Shown here: piece by piece, positions 55,721 through 64,000 of the stretch | Layout: each line of letters opens with the position of its first letter | How positions within the stretch are numbered: the stretch's first letter is position 1 | Assembly: GCF_012935715.1 (NCBI RefSeq) | Contig: NZ_CP052860.1 | Location: forward strand, 1,612,001 to 1,676,000 | From: Pseudomonas sp. ADAK13 | GTDB lineage: Bacteria; Pseudomonadota; Gammaproteobacteria; Pseudomonadales; Pseudomonadaceae | Length of the DNA: 64,000 nt | Direction of reading: 5' to 3' | Notes under the pieces: model-generated | Databases searched by the model: none | Told to the model about the DNA's origin: nothing | What the model saw: only the letters and a program-made list of their open reading frames with translations | Position numbers and translations under genes: made by a program

Positions 55721-56743
55721 TTACGAGCCAGTCGCGGGCTGAGTCGGGTCCTTCACCCCGCCATCGTCAAACAAGTTCAGCTTCTGCCGTAGCTCGTGAG
55801 CCGGCAACGGCTCCTGCCCCGGCGGCAGTGCATTCGGGTCCGCCGGCACTTCACCCGGCGCGCCCTCACCCTGGGTTGGTACCGGTGGCGTTGCGGGCGG
55901 GTCACCTTCAATCGCACGCTGGGCCTTTTTGGTCAGCACGACAATATCGATACGCCGGTTGATCGGGTTGAACGGGTCCTTGGGATCAAATAGCTGCGAA
56001 GAAGCAAACCCCACCACCCGCGCCACTTGCGGGTCCGGGTAGCTGCCGGCGACCAATGCACGACGCGCGGCATTGGCCCGGTTGGCCGAGAGTTCCCAGT
56101 TGCCGAAATCGCCCTGGCCCGCATACGGCTTGGCGTCGGTGTGGCCGCTGATGCTGATCTTGTTCGGCACCGCCTTGATGGTGTCGGCCATGGCCAGCAG
56201 GATGTCTTCAAAGTATGGCTTCAACCGCGCACTGCCCGAGTCGAACATCGGCCGGTTGGCGGCGTCCGTGATCTGAATGCGCAAGCCATCCGGGGTGATC
56301 TCGAAGGAAATCTGATCCTTGAACTTCAGCAGTTGCGGGTTTTCCTCAACCTTGGTTTGCAGTTCCTGCAGCAACAGCTCCAGGCGCTCCTGCTCGACCT
56401 GCTCAGCCATGGCCTCGACGGTATCGCGCTCGATCGGAATTTTTTCCTGGGGCGAGTCGGTCTTGATTTCCGGGTTGATGGTGCGCTCTGGCGCCAGTTG
56501 CGGCGAACCACCGAGGTCGATCACAAAAGGCGTACCGCTCTCGGAAAACCCGATGGGGTCCTTGAAGTAACCGGCAATGGCGATCTTCTGTTCCGGCGTA
56601 GCGGTGGACATCAGCCACAGCACCAGGAAGAACGCCATCATCGCCGTCGCAAAGTCGGCGAAGGCGATTTTCCAGGCGCCGCCATGGTGCCCCGCAGCGA
56701 AGCGCTTGACGCGCTTGATGATGATCGGCTGGTTGTTTTCCAT
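55721..56743 (-). CDS. motB: Flagellar motor stator protein MotB
   Basis: A 340-aa protein with a single N-terminal membrane span bearing the proton-binding aspartate (KIAFADFATAMMAFFLVLWL). A plug/linker follows, then a C-terminal OmpA-like peptidoglycan-binding domain with ISGHTDAKPY near residue 197 and NRRIDIVVL near 260. The Pro/Gly-rich tail of about 60 residues is typical for Pseudomonas. It lies three bases after motA. Confidence 0.96.
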   Translation of the reverse strand: MENNQPIIIKRVKRFAAGHHGGAWKIAFADFATAMMAFFLVLWLMSTATPEQKIAIAGYFKDPIGFSESGTPFVIDLGGSPQLAPERTINPEIKTDSPQEKIPIERDTVEAMAEQVEQERLELLLQELQTKVEENPQLLKFKDQISFEITPDGLRIQITDAANRPMFDSGSARLKPYFEDILLAMADTIKAVPNKISISGHTDAKPYAGQGDFGNWELSANRANAARRALVAGSYPDPQVARVVGFASSQLFDPKDPFNPINRRIDIVVLTKKAQRAIEGDPPATPPVPTQGEGAPGEVPADPNALPPGQEPLPAHELRQKLNLFDDGGVKDPTQPATGS

Positions 56744-56746
56744 GGC

Positions 56747-57598
56747 TTAGCGACCGCGAACCGCTTGTTCCAGCTCAGCGAAGCTTGGACGGTGCTTCGG
56801 ATACAGAACCTTGCGCCCGAACTCCACCGCCAGCGACGGCGGCATACCGGAAGCCGAAGCCACCAGGCACGCCTTGATGGCTTCGTACAAATTCACTTCT
56901 TCCTTGGCGTCGTGGGCCAGGGAGGTGGCCAGCGGACCAAAGAAACCGTAGGCCGCGAGAATACCGAAGAAGGTACCTACCAGTGCCGCACCTACGTGCA
57001 TGCCGATGGCTTTTTGGTCGCCTTCACCGAGGGAAGCCATGGTGACCACGATCCCGAGAACCGCAGCCACAATACCGAAACCGGGCATGCCGTCGGCGAT
57101 GCCGGTCACGGCGTGAGAAGGGTGTTCCAGCTCTTCCTTGAGGCTGAACAGTTCCATGTCGAACAGGCCTTCCAGCTCATGGGGTGCCATGTTGCCGGAC
57201 GACATGATGCGCAGGTAATCGCAGATGTAGGCGGTCATGCGTTCGTCTTTGAGCACCGCCGGGTACTTGGCGAAAATCGGGCTCGCCGCGGCGTCCTCGA
57301 TATCACCTTCAATGGCCATCATGCCTTCGCGGCGGCTCTTGTTGAGGATCTCGTAGATCAGCCCCAGCACTTCCAGATAGAAGGTGTGGGAGAAGCGCGA
57401 GCTGAACATGCCCAGCGACTTCTTGATCACGTGCATGGTCATGTAGCCAGGGTTGGCTTGCAGGAATGCGCCGAACGCCGCACCGCCGATAATCAGCACT
57501 TCGAAGGGCTGGATCAGCGCTGCAATCTTGCCGTGGGACAAGACGTATCCGCCGAGCACGCTCGCGATGACGACGATGATGCCGATAATTTTAGCCAT
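56747..57598 (-). CDS. motA: Flagellar motor stator protein MotA
   Basis: A 283-aa inner-membrane protein with four spans, two at the N terminus (IIGIIVVIASVLGGYVLS) and two near residues 170-220. The cytoplasmic loop between them carries the conserved charged residues that touch FliG. The proline of GMPGFG near residue 160 and the family motif GTFFGILAAYGFFGP are visible. A FliA-type promoter with TATAGTCT-N11-GCCGATAA lies about 70-95 bp upstream, and the leader begins with a perfect hairpin. Confidence 0.96.
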   Translation of the reverse strand: MAKIIGIIVVIASVLGGYVLSHGKIAALIQPFEVLIIGGAAFGAFLQANPGYMTMHVIKKSLGMFSSRFSHTFYLEVLGLIYEILNKSRREGMMAIEGDIEDAAASPIFAKYPAVLKDERMTAYICDYLRIMSSGNMAPHELEGLFDMELFSLKEELEHPSHAVTGIADGMPGFGIVAAVLGIVVTMASLGEGDQKAIGMHVGAALVGTFFGILAAYGFFGPLATSLAHDAKEEVNLYEAIKACLVASASGMPPSLAVEFGRKVLYPKHRPSFAELEQAVRGR

Positions 57599-57640
57599 AG
57601 GGGATGGGTACTTGCGCCGTCGGGTTCAGGGTCATATTCG

Positions 57641-57659
57641 CAAGAGTTGAAAACTCTTG
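57641..57659 (-). promoter_or_regulatory. Perfect inverted repeat at the start of the motA leader
   Basis: CAAGAGTT and AACTCTTG flank three bases. It starts about seven bases after the FliA-type -10, so it would form a 5'-terminal hairpin in the motAB mRNA or act as an operator. Confidence 0.5.
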
Positions 57660-57665
57660 TTCTAC

Positions 57666-57692
57666 TTATCGGCAAATCTGCGCCAGACTATA
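57666..57692 (-). promoter_or_regulatory. Sigma28 (FliA)-type promoter of motAB
   Basis: TATAGTCT, an 11-base spacer and GCCGATAA on the minus strand. The -10 is a perfect match to the FliA consensus and the -35 has six of eight bases of TAAAGTTT. Confidence 0.75.
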
Positions 57693-57764
57693 GCCCGTTA
57701 TGGCGAAAAACCAGTTCGGCCCGTCCCGGGCGTGTTGACCGCAAGTGATGATCGCGCCCCAATC

Positions 57765-59300
57765 ATGGCAAATGAAACGACAGTCCCAACTCAAAAACCG
57801 ACCACACTGGCCGCCTGGATAAAGCGTCTGGACGACGTGCTATTGCCCGTTCCACAGGCGAGCCACGACCGGGTCTGCAAGGCCATCAGCGACAACCGCA
57901 GTTCGTTGCGGGATATTGCAGAGTTGATGCAGAACAGCCCGGCGTTGGTGCTCAGCGTGATGCGCGAGGCCAACGACCAGGCCCACGGCAGCCTCGCAGA
58001 GCCCGCAGAAAACCTCGAAGTGGCGATCAATCGCCTCGGCCTCAAGCGTACCGAGGAATTACTGGCGCGCCTGCCTTCAGTGCCACTGAATGAAATCCCC
58101 GTGGCCCTGCGCCAATTGCAGATGATCAGCCAGCACGCGTCGCAACAGGCCAGCGGGCTGTTCGCCAGCCGCCTGGCGCGGCTGTGGCAGGACATTCACT
58201 GGGGCAGCCTGCTGTTCCTCTCGCCGCTGTGGCCGATGGCGATTGCCTATCCCAAGCTGCTGGAAGAATGGGAACTGCGGGTGATTCACAAGGGCGAATC
58301 AGCGCATACGGTCGAGCAGGAAGTGTTCGGTGTGCGCCTGCTGGACCTGTGCCTGGGATTGACCGAGGCCTGGCGCCTGCCGATCTGGGTATCCCAGGGT
58401 TATACCTTGCTGCTGACAGAGCAGCGTTTGCTGGTCAAGGCACTGCGCATTGCCCGTGAAGACGAGCCCTTGCGCCAACAGCAATTGCTGGATGCCGACC
58501 CGAACCTGCGCCGCTGGCTGAACCAGCCGGCCAATACCGTGTTGCTGGCCAACGGCCTGGCACTGGCGGCGCAGGAGTCCTGGACCTGCCCCCACACCCA
58601 GCGCTGGCAGTACCTGACAGCGCTTTACCTGCAACAACCGCTGGCCGAGGTGCAACAACAGTCTCACCAACACGCGGCGATCAGCGCCCGCAATACCCTG
58701 ATGCGTGACCTGTGGCACCCGGCGCTGTCGCTGATCTGGCCCTGGGACGTACAACGGGTGCATCACGGCTTGCTGCCGGCACCACCGCCCACCGCCGAAG
58801 CCCTGGCGATCTGGCGCAAGCGCTGCACCGAATTGCTGGTGGAGCCCAGCCGCTTTGCCAACGCCATGCACCTGACCACCTGCGCCAAGGAGGCCCTGGT
58901 GGCCTGCGGCATGCAGCGGGTGATGTTACTGATGGCGGACAAAACCCTGAGCACCTTGCGCGTGCATCAAGCTGACGGCCTGCCCAAGGACGCCGACCAC
59001 CTGAGCCTCGACGCCACGCAAAGTACGCTGCTGCAACGCCTGCTGACCAAGTCTGCCCAGGTGCGCCTCACGCCCGACAACCACGCCCAGTTCTCGGCAT
59101 TGCTGCCACCGGAACTGCGTCGCCTGTTCAAGGGCGAACACCTGCTTCTGCGCTCCCTGAGCTGCAATGGCCGGGTGGTGATGCTGATGGTGGCGGATCA
59201 GGGCGGCGGGCCGTTCTCGGAAACCACCGTGCAGGCCTTCGGCAAAACCGCTCAATGCATCGAAAAAGCCCTGCACAGCTTTACCAACCGCAGCGCCTGA
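57765..59300 (+). CDS. HDOD-domain protein
   Basis: A 511-aa cytoplasmic protein. Residues of about 20-220 form the helical HDOD domain, with RLDDVLLPVPQASHDRVCKA and INRLGLKRTEELLARLP. The C-terminal 130 residues look like a GAF-type sensor fold. HDOD proteins lack phosphodiesterase residues and usually act as scaffolds in signalling or regulation; in Pseudomonas several affect motility. The ATG at 57765 was chosen as the first methionine of the conserved part although its ribosome-binding site is poor. It diverges from motA, which may imply a link to motility, by position only. Confidence 0.75.
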   Translation: MANETTVPTQKPTTLAAWIKRLDDVLLPVPQASHDRVCKAISDNRSSLRDIAELMQNSPALVLSVMREANDQAHGSLAEPAENLEVAINRLGLKRTEELLARLPSVPLNEIPVALRQLQMISQHASQQASGLFASRLARLWQDIHWGSLLFLSPLWPMAIAYPKLLEEWELRVIHKGESAHTVEQEVFGVRLLDLCLGLTEAWRLPIWVSQGYTLLLTEQRLLVKALRIAREDEPLRQQQLLDADPNLRRWLNQPANTVLLANGLALAAQESWTCPHTQRWQYLTALYLQQPLAEVQQQSHQHAAISARNTLMRDLWHPALSLIWPWDVQRVHHGLLPAPPPTAEALAIWRKRCTELLVEPSRFANAMHLTTCAKEALVACGMQRVMLLMADKTLSTLRVHQADGLPKDADHLSLDATQSTLLQRLLTKSAQVRLTPDNHAQFSALLPPELRRLFKGEHLLLRSLSCNGRVVMLMVADQGGGPFSETTVQAFGKTAQCIEKALHSFTNRSA

Positions 59301-59358
59301 TGCTTGCGCTACAATCGCCCTCCTTTAGCGCCCAACTTTTATGCCCAGGAGACCTCAC

Positions 59359-60174
59359 ATGCCTGACTTCTCTGGCTTGCCGCTGGTCATCGAGGCCAGT
59401 GACCTGCTCGGTCGCCTCGATGCCGAACATCTGATTCTGGTGGACCTCACCAGCGCCGCGCGTTACGCCGAAGGGCATATCCCCGGTGCACGTTTCGTCG
59501 ACCCCAAGCGCACCCAACTGGGGCAGGCGCCGGCACCGGGCCTGCTGCCGAACAAAGCCGATCTTGAAAAGCTGTTCGGCGAACTGGGCCACACCCCGGA
59601 TGCCACCTACGTGGTGTACGACGACGAAGGCGGTGGCTGGGCCGGTCGATTCATCTGGATGCTTGATGTGATCGGCCACAAGAAATACCACTACCTCGAC
59701 GGCGGCCTGCTGGCGTGGCTGGAAGAACAACACCCGGTGTCCACCGAGGTCCCGGCCAGCGCCGGCGGCCCGGTCAGCCTGACGCTGCATGAAGAACCCA
59801 CCGCGACCCGCGAGTACCTGCAAAGCCGCCTCGGCGCTGCCGACCTGGGTATCTGGGACGCCCGCGGCCCGCTGGAGTACTCCGGGGAGAAAGTCCTCGC
59901 GGCCAAGGGTGGACACATCCCCGGCGCGGTGAACTTCGAATGGACTGCCGGCATGGACAAGGCACGCCAACTGCGTATTCGCCGCGACATGCCGAAGATC
60001 CTCGAAGACCTGGGGCTGACCCGCGACAAAGAAATCATCACCCACTGCCAGACTCACCACCGTTCTGGCTTCACCTACCTGGTGGCCAAGGCGCTCGGTT
60101 ATCCGCGAGTCAAAGGTTATGCCGGTTCCTGGGGCGAATGGGGCAACCACCCCGACACCCCCGTCGAGATTTAA
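59359..60174 (+). CDS. Sulfurtransferase with two rhodanese domains
   Basis: A 271-aa protein with two tandem rhodanese domains. The N-terminal domain (DLTSAARYAEGHIPGARFVD) is inactive-type and the C-terminal one carries the catalytic cysteine loop HCQTHHRSG near residue 235. It should transfer sulphur from thiosulfate or 3-mercaptopyruvate to cyanide or other acceptors. AGGAGA lies about seven bases upstream of MPDFSG. psd follows after 16 bp, probably in the same operon. Confidence 0.9.
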   Translation: MPDFSGLPLVIEASDLLGRLDAEHLILVDLTSAARYAEGHIPGARFVDPKRTQLGQAPAPGLLPNKADLEKLFGELGHTPDATYVVYDDEGGGWAGRFIWMLDVIGHKKYHYLDGGLLAWLEEQHPVSTEVPASAGGPVSLTLHEEPTATREYLQSRLGAADLGIWDARGPLEYSGEKVLAAKGGHIPGAVNFEWTAGMDKARQLRIRRDMPKILEDLGLTRDKEIITHCQTHHRSGFTYLVAKALGYPRVKGYAGSWGEWGNHPDTPVEI

Positions 60175-60190
60175 GGTTTAAGGACAGTTA

Positions 60191-61051
60191 ATGAAAAAGC
60201 AGTTGTTCATCCTCAGCCAGTACTTGCTGCCCCACCACCTGCTGTCGCGGTTGGCCGGCTGCATTGCCGAATGCCGCGTGCGCTGGTTCAAGAACGCCTT
60301 CACCACCTGGTTCGCCAAGCGTTATCAAGTGGACATGTCCCAGGCCCTGGTTGAAGACGTGACGGCTTACGAGCACTTCAACGCCTTCTTCACCCGTGCC
60401 CTGAAAGACGGTGCCCGACCGCTGGACCAGACCCCGGGTGCAGTGTTGAGCCCGGCCGATGGCGCCGTCAGCCAATTGGGCCCGATTGAGCACGGCCGGG
60501 TGTTCCAGGCCAAGGGTCACAGCTTCAGCGTACTGGAATTGCTCGGCGGTGATTCGGCGGTGGCTGCGCCGTTCATGGGCGGTGATTTCGCCACCATCTA
60601 CCTGTCGCCAAAGGACTACCACCGGGTGCACATGCCACTGGCCGGTACCCTGCGGGAAATGGTCTACATTCCGGGCCGCATTTTCTCGGTGAACCAGACC
60701 ACAGCCGAAAACGTGCCGGAGCTGTTTGCACGTAACGAACGTGTTGCCTGCATTTTCGACACCGAACGCGGTCCGATGGCCGTGGTATTGGTGGGCGCGA
60801 TGATCGTGGCGTCGATCGAGACCGTATGGGCTGGCCTGGTAACGCCGCCGAAGCGCGAGCTGAAAACCTTCCGCTACGACGAAGCCGCCCGTGGTCCGAT
60901 CCACCTGGAAAAAGGCGCGGAGCTGGGGCGCTTCAAGCTGGGTTCGACGGCGATCGTGCTGTTTGGGCCGGACCAGGTGAAATGGTCGGAAGAACTGCTG
61001 GCGGGCACGCCGGTGCAGATGGGCCAGGGTATGGGTTTACCGAAAGCCTGA
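60191..61051 (+). CDS. psd: Phosphatidylserine decarboxylase proenzyme
   Basis: A 286-aa membrane-associated enzyme that makes phosphatidylethanolamine. The self-cleavage site LGST in GRFKLGSTAIVLFGP near residue 251 will give the beta chain and the pyruvoyl-bearing alpha chain. The motifs SPADGAVSQLGPI near 90 and KDYHRVHMPLAG near 142 contain the Asp and His of the charge relay. It lies 16 bases after the sulfurtransferase gene. Confidence 0.96.
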   Translation: MKKQLFILSQYLLPHHLLSRLAGCIAECRVRWFKNAFTTWFAKRYQVDMSQALVEDVTAYEHFNAFFTRALKDGARPLDQTPGAVLSPADGAVSQLGPIEHGRVFQAKGHSFSVLELLGGDSAVAAPFMGGDFATIYLSPKDYHRVHMPLAGTLREMVYIPGRIFSVNQTTAENVPELFARNERVACIFDTERGPMAVVLVGAMIVASIETVWAGLVTPPKRELKTFRYDEAARGPIHLEKGAELGRFKLGSTAIVLFGPDQVKWSEELLAGTPVQMGQGMGLPKA

Positions 61052-61061
61052 CGACGACCTC

Positions 61062-61126
61062 TGTAGGAACCGGCTTGCCGGCGATGCGACCTTGAGGACG
61101 CCATCGCCGGCAAGCCGGCTCCTACA
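61062..61126. repeat. Paired REP element between psd and serB
   Basis: Arms TGTAGGAACCGGCTTGCCGG and the inverted CCGGCAAGCCGGCTCCTACA flank about 25 bp in the convergent gap. It belongs to the same family as the element at 15178-15260. Confidence 0.8.
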
Positions 61127-61137
61127 AAGTGTGTGTA

Positions 61138-62352
61138 CTAGAGCTGACCGTCGCGGTCGCGGAAGCCCAACAGGTACAACACCCCATCCAGCCCCAGGGT
61201 CGAAATCGCCTGCTTGGCCGATTGCTTGACCAGAGGCTTGGCGCGAAACGCCACACCCAACCCGGCAATCGCCAGCATCGGCAAATCATTCGCCCCGTCG
61301 CCGACCGCAATGGTCTGCTCCAGACGCAACCCTTCCTTGTGTGCCAATTCCCGCAACAAATCAGCCTTACGCTGAGCGTCGACAATCGGCTCCACGGCCA
61401 CGCCCGTCACCTTGCCGTCCACCACTTCCAGCTCATTGGCGAACACATAGTCGATACCCAGCTTGGCCTGCAATTGCTTGGCGAAGTAGGTGAAGCCACC
61501 CGACAGAATCGCGGTTTTGTAGCCCAGGCGCTTGAGTTCGGCGAACAGGGTTTCGGCGCCTTCGGTCAGGCGCAACGAGGCGCCGATGGAGTCCAGCACG
61601 CTCACATCCAGGCCTTTGAGCAAGGCCAGGCGCTCCTTGAAGCTCGCACGGAAATCCAGCTCGCCCGCCATGGCCCGCTCGGTGATTTCCGAGACTTGCT
61701 CACCTACGCCGGCAGCCTTGGCCAATTCGTCGATGACTTCGGCCTCGATCAGCGTCGAGTCCATGTCGAACACCGCCAAGCGGCGATTACGGCGGAACAG
61801 CGAATCTTCCTGGAAGGCGATATCGACGTTCAGCTCCTGGGCAACGCTCAGGAATTCGGCGCGCAACGCCTGGGGATCTGCCGGCTCACCGCGCACGGAG
61901 AACTCGATGCAGCCCTTGCCCTTGTCCGCCGGGGTGTCCAGCGGCATACGACCCGACAGACGGTCAATATGGTCGATATTCAAACCGTACTGGGCGGTAA
62001 TCGAACTGACACGCTGCAATTGTTCCGCCGTCACCTTGCGGGTCAACAACGTCACAATGTGGCGTTTTTTGCCCTGGCCGGCGACCCAGCTCTGGTAATC
62101 CTCTTCGGACACCGGTGTGAAACGCACCTGCTGATCCAGCTTATACGCCGTAAACAGGATGTCCTTGAGCACGGACGAGGCTTGCTCGGTGCTTGGAATT
62201 TCCACCAGGATGCCGAACGACAGCGTGTCGTGAATCACCGCCTGGCCGATGTCGAGAATGTTCACACCACCCTGGGCCAGAACACCGGTAATGGCTGCGG
62301 TAAGGCCCGGACGGTCCTCACCGGTGATGTTAATCAGGACAATTTCGCGCAA
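61138..62352 (-). CDS. serB: Phosphoserine phosphatase SerB with two N-terminal ACT domains
   Basis: A 404-aa enzyme for the final step of serine synthesis. Two ACT domains occupy residues 1-80 (VLINITGEDRPGLTAAITG) and about 95-180. The HAD phosphatase follows, with the nucleophile motif FDMDSTLIEAEVIDE near residue 195, the LSGGFTYF motif near 285 and GDGANDLPM near 358. The longer N terminus compared with E. coli is usual in Pseudomonas. Confidence 0.95.
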   Translation of the reverse strand: MREIVLINITGEDRPGLTAAITGVLAQGGVNILDIGQAVIHDTLSFGILVEIPSTEQASSVLKDILFTAYKLDQQVRFTPVSEEDYQSWVAGQGKKRHIVTLLTRKVTAEQLQRVSSITAQYGLNIDHIDRLSGRMPLDTPADKGKGCIEFSVRGEPADPQALRAEFLSVAQELNVDIAFQEDSLFRRNRRLAVFDMDSTLIEAEVIDELAKAAGVGEQVSEITERAMAGELDFRASFKERLALLKGLDVSVLDSIGASLRLTEGAETLFAELKRLGYKTAILSGGFTYFAKQLQAKLGIDYVFANELEVVDGKVTGVAVEPIVDAQRKADLLRELAHKEGLRLEQTIAVGDGANDLPMLAIAGLGVAFRAKPLVKQSAKQAISTLGLDGVLYLLGFRDRDGQL

Positions 62353-62486
62353 AGCGCACCCCCGAGCTGGAAAAAAACCGCATTCTACCCACTTTCAGTG
62401 ACCATCGGGCACAGCCAGCGCTTTGCCGGTCTTGGGCCTGTCGCTATACTGCGCGTCAACTTCACGGACTAAAGAGCCGAGCTTAA

Positions 62487-64000
62487 GTGAACCGGCCCAC
62501 GCCAGTAAAAACCGATAACTTCTTCCTGCTGATCTTCCGGGCACTGCGCCACCGCCGTGTACCGATCGCATTACGCATCGCCAGCCATAACGTGATCCTG
62601 GTCGCTCTGGCCCTGGTCATCTATGCCTGCGTGATGGGTTTGCAGTTCAAACAGGCCATGCACGAGCAAGCCGACGCCCTGGGCGAGAGCCTGACCACCC
62701 AGACCGCCACCTCGGCGACTGAGTTGTTGGTGTCCAACGACATCCTCAGCCTAAACGTGCTGCTCAACAACCTGACCAAGAACCCGCTGGTGGCCCACGC
62801 CGCTATCTATAGCGTGGACAACCGGATCATGGCCGAAGCCGGGCAACGCCCGAAAAACGGCCTGCTGGGTGAAGCCGAGGGTCTGTACCAGAGCAATATC
62901 ACGTTCCAGGACGTGAAAGCCGGCCAACTGCGCATCAGCCTGGACATGCAACAGTTCCAGCAGCCGATGACCATCAGCCTGCAAAGCATGGGCATCCTGA
63001 GTGCGATCCTGCTGGCGCTGTCGCTGGCCTTGAGCCTGCGCCTGGGTCGGCATATCTCCACGCCACTGATGCAACTGCGCATCTGGCTGCGGGATATCGA
63101 CGAACACACCCCGGCCACCGACCGCCAGGATGAGATCGGCGACCTCGCCCGCCAGTTGCACACCAGCTTCGCTCCGGAGCCCGTGGTGCCCGAGGTTGAA
63201 CCCGAGCCCGAGTTCGACGACACCGAGTACGAAGACGACGAACCCGAGTTCGAAGTGCGCAACCTGCGCGACCCGAGCTTCGATGAGTCTGCGCCGGTGG
63301 CAGGTCTCAAGCCGGCCACCCGGCAGGTGATCAAGGCAGAAGAAGACGAACTGGACGAAGAAGACCCGTTCGCCGACCTTCGCGACAACTCCGCGCCAAC
63401 TGCTACCGCTGCGCCGCAGCCGGCTCCAGTGCGAAATACCCAGCCCCAGCACAGCGCCGTATTGGCTGTGCAGCTGGGCGCACAGGATCAGTTGCGCCGC
63501 TTGCCGCGCGCACGCCTGACCGAGTTGCTGGAACGTTATCGTGATTGCCTGGACCAGGCGGCCTCGCTGTATCAGAGCGAACTGCACACCCTGAACGATG
63601 GCAGCACGTTGATGCTGTTCCACAGCGAAGACAGCGGCGAAGACTACCTGACCAACGCCATCTGCTGCGGTGAGTTGCTGCGGGCCCTGGGCCATGCGCT
63701 GCAAATCGAAGTGGCTGACAGTGGCATCACGCTGCAACTGCAACTGGGCCTGACGGTGGGCGACGATCTGTATGGCATGAGCCAGATTGATCTGCTACTG
63801 ACCGAGATTGCCCAAGACGCCTTGGCCTTGTCGCAACACAGCCGCAACCTGCTGCTGGTGGAACGCAAGATCAGTGACGACGTGTTGATTCGCCAACGTG
63901 CGCGGATCCGCCCGATTGCCAGCCCTGAAGGTGCGTGCTGTGTAGAGCGGTTGATGGAGCCTTACCCGTCGATGCTGGAGCGCCAACTGGCGCGAATGCA
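62487..64000 (+). CDS. HAMP-type membrane protein, incomplete at the window end
   Basis: An open frame runs from a GTG at 62487 through 504 codons to the window edge without a stop. The N terminus is basic, with a span at about residues 33-52 (VILVALALVIYACVMGLQF), a periplasmic part of about 120 residues, a second span near 170-190 (ILSAILLALSLALSLRLG), a HAMP-like segment and a very acidic stretch (EPEPEFDDTEYEDDEPEFE) near 235-255. The C-terminal part resembles a nucleotide-cyclase-like or GGDEF-less regulatory fold, but I do not recognise it. In related genomes a membrane protein follows serB at this spot. Function unknown. Confidence 0.7.
   Translation, partial: MNRPTPVKTDNFFLLIFRALRHRRVPIALRIASHNVILVALALVIYACVMGLQFKQAMHEQADALGESLTTQTATSATELLVSNDILSLNVLLNNLTKNPLVAHAAIYSVDNRIMAEAGQRPKNGLLGEAEGLYQSNITFQDVKAGQLRISLDMQQFQQPMTISLQSMGILSAILLALSLALSLRLGRHISTPLMQLRIWLRDIDEHTPATDRQDEIGDLARQLHTSFAPEPVVPEVEPEPEFDDTEYEDDEPEFEVRNLRDPSFDESAPVAGLKPATRQVIKAEEDELDEEDPFADLRDNSAPTATAAPQPAPVRNTQPQHSAVLAVQLGAQDQLRRLPRARLTELLERYRDCLDQAASLYQSELHTLNDGSTLMLFHSEDSGEDYLTNAICCGELLRALGHALQIEVADSGITLQLQLGLTVGDDLYGMSQIDLLLTEIAQDALALSQHSRNLLLVERKISDDVLIRQRARIRPIASPEGACCVERLMEPYPSMLERQLARM

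Overview
The window reads as a chromosomal stretch of a Pseudomonas of the fluorescens/putida lineage. The gene order liv cluster, pncB-nadE, azurin, rpsF-rpsR-rplI-dnaB, rlmB-rnr, tRNA-Leu, purA-hisZ-hflC-hflK-hflX-hfq-miaA-mutL-amiB-tsaE-nnrD-queG, orn, rsgA, motAB, psd, serB is the one I know from that genus. The DNA is GC-rich with strong third-position GC, which produces many long antisense shadow frames. Intergenic spaces carry a dozen REP-type palindromes. There are no rRNA genes, insertion sequences, prophages or CRISPR arrays.

Region by region: 70-6740 holds a short-chain dehydrogenase and the five-gene branched-chain amino acid ABC transporter livKHMGF. 7117-11050 is a lysine/pipecolate catabolic block (amaA, amaB, divergent LysR regulator) placed between livK and pncB. 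11265-15162 has NAD salvage (pncB-nadE), azurin, a LOG-family hydrolase and two small proteins. 15272-22095 is a predicted peptide-modifying operon of two transglutaminase-fold proteins and a circularly permuted ATP-grasp/alpha-E protein. 22283-23646 is an unrecognised two-gene pair with membrane segments. 23852-33535 carries ygiQ, dnaB, the rpsF-rpsR-rplI ribosomal operon and rlmB-rnr. Two identical tRNA-Leu(CAG) genes follow, then an iron-type binding protein and permease, and a chemoreceptor. 39025-51307 is one long minus-strand housekeeping series, purA to nnrD. 51370-64000 holds queG, a TRIC-type channel, orn, rsgA, a solitary PemK/MazF-like toxin, motAB, an HDOD protein, a sulfurtransferase, psd, serB and the start of a membrane protein that runs off the window.

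The observations most worth following are these. (1) At 55077-55643 a sigma70-like promoter, a run of three hairpins, an intrinsic terminator and then a MazF-fold toxin with a TTG start form an architecture reminiscent of type III (RNA antitoxin) systems; at the least it is an unannotated sRNA of about 120 nt. (2) A cluster of DnaA boxes (two perfect, five with one mismatch) lies in the otherwise empty 1010-1515. (3) Four TGCAACC repeats spaced 22-23 bp are interleaved with a GGATCC-centred inverted repeat upstream of livK. (4) The transglutaminase/ATP-grasp operon and (5) the two-gene pair at 22283-23646 are of unknown function. Single sites with clear regulatory meaning include an ANR/FNR-type box before azurin, a FliA-type promoter before motA, and matching sigma70 promoters before both tRNA-Leu genes.

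All calls come from reading motifs, gene order and family knowledge; no database search was run.
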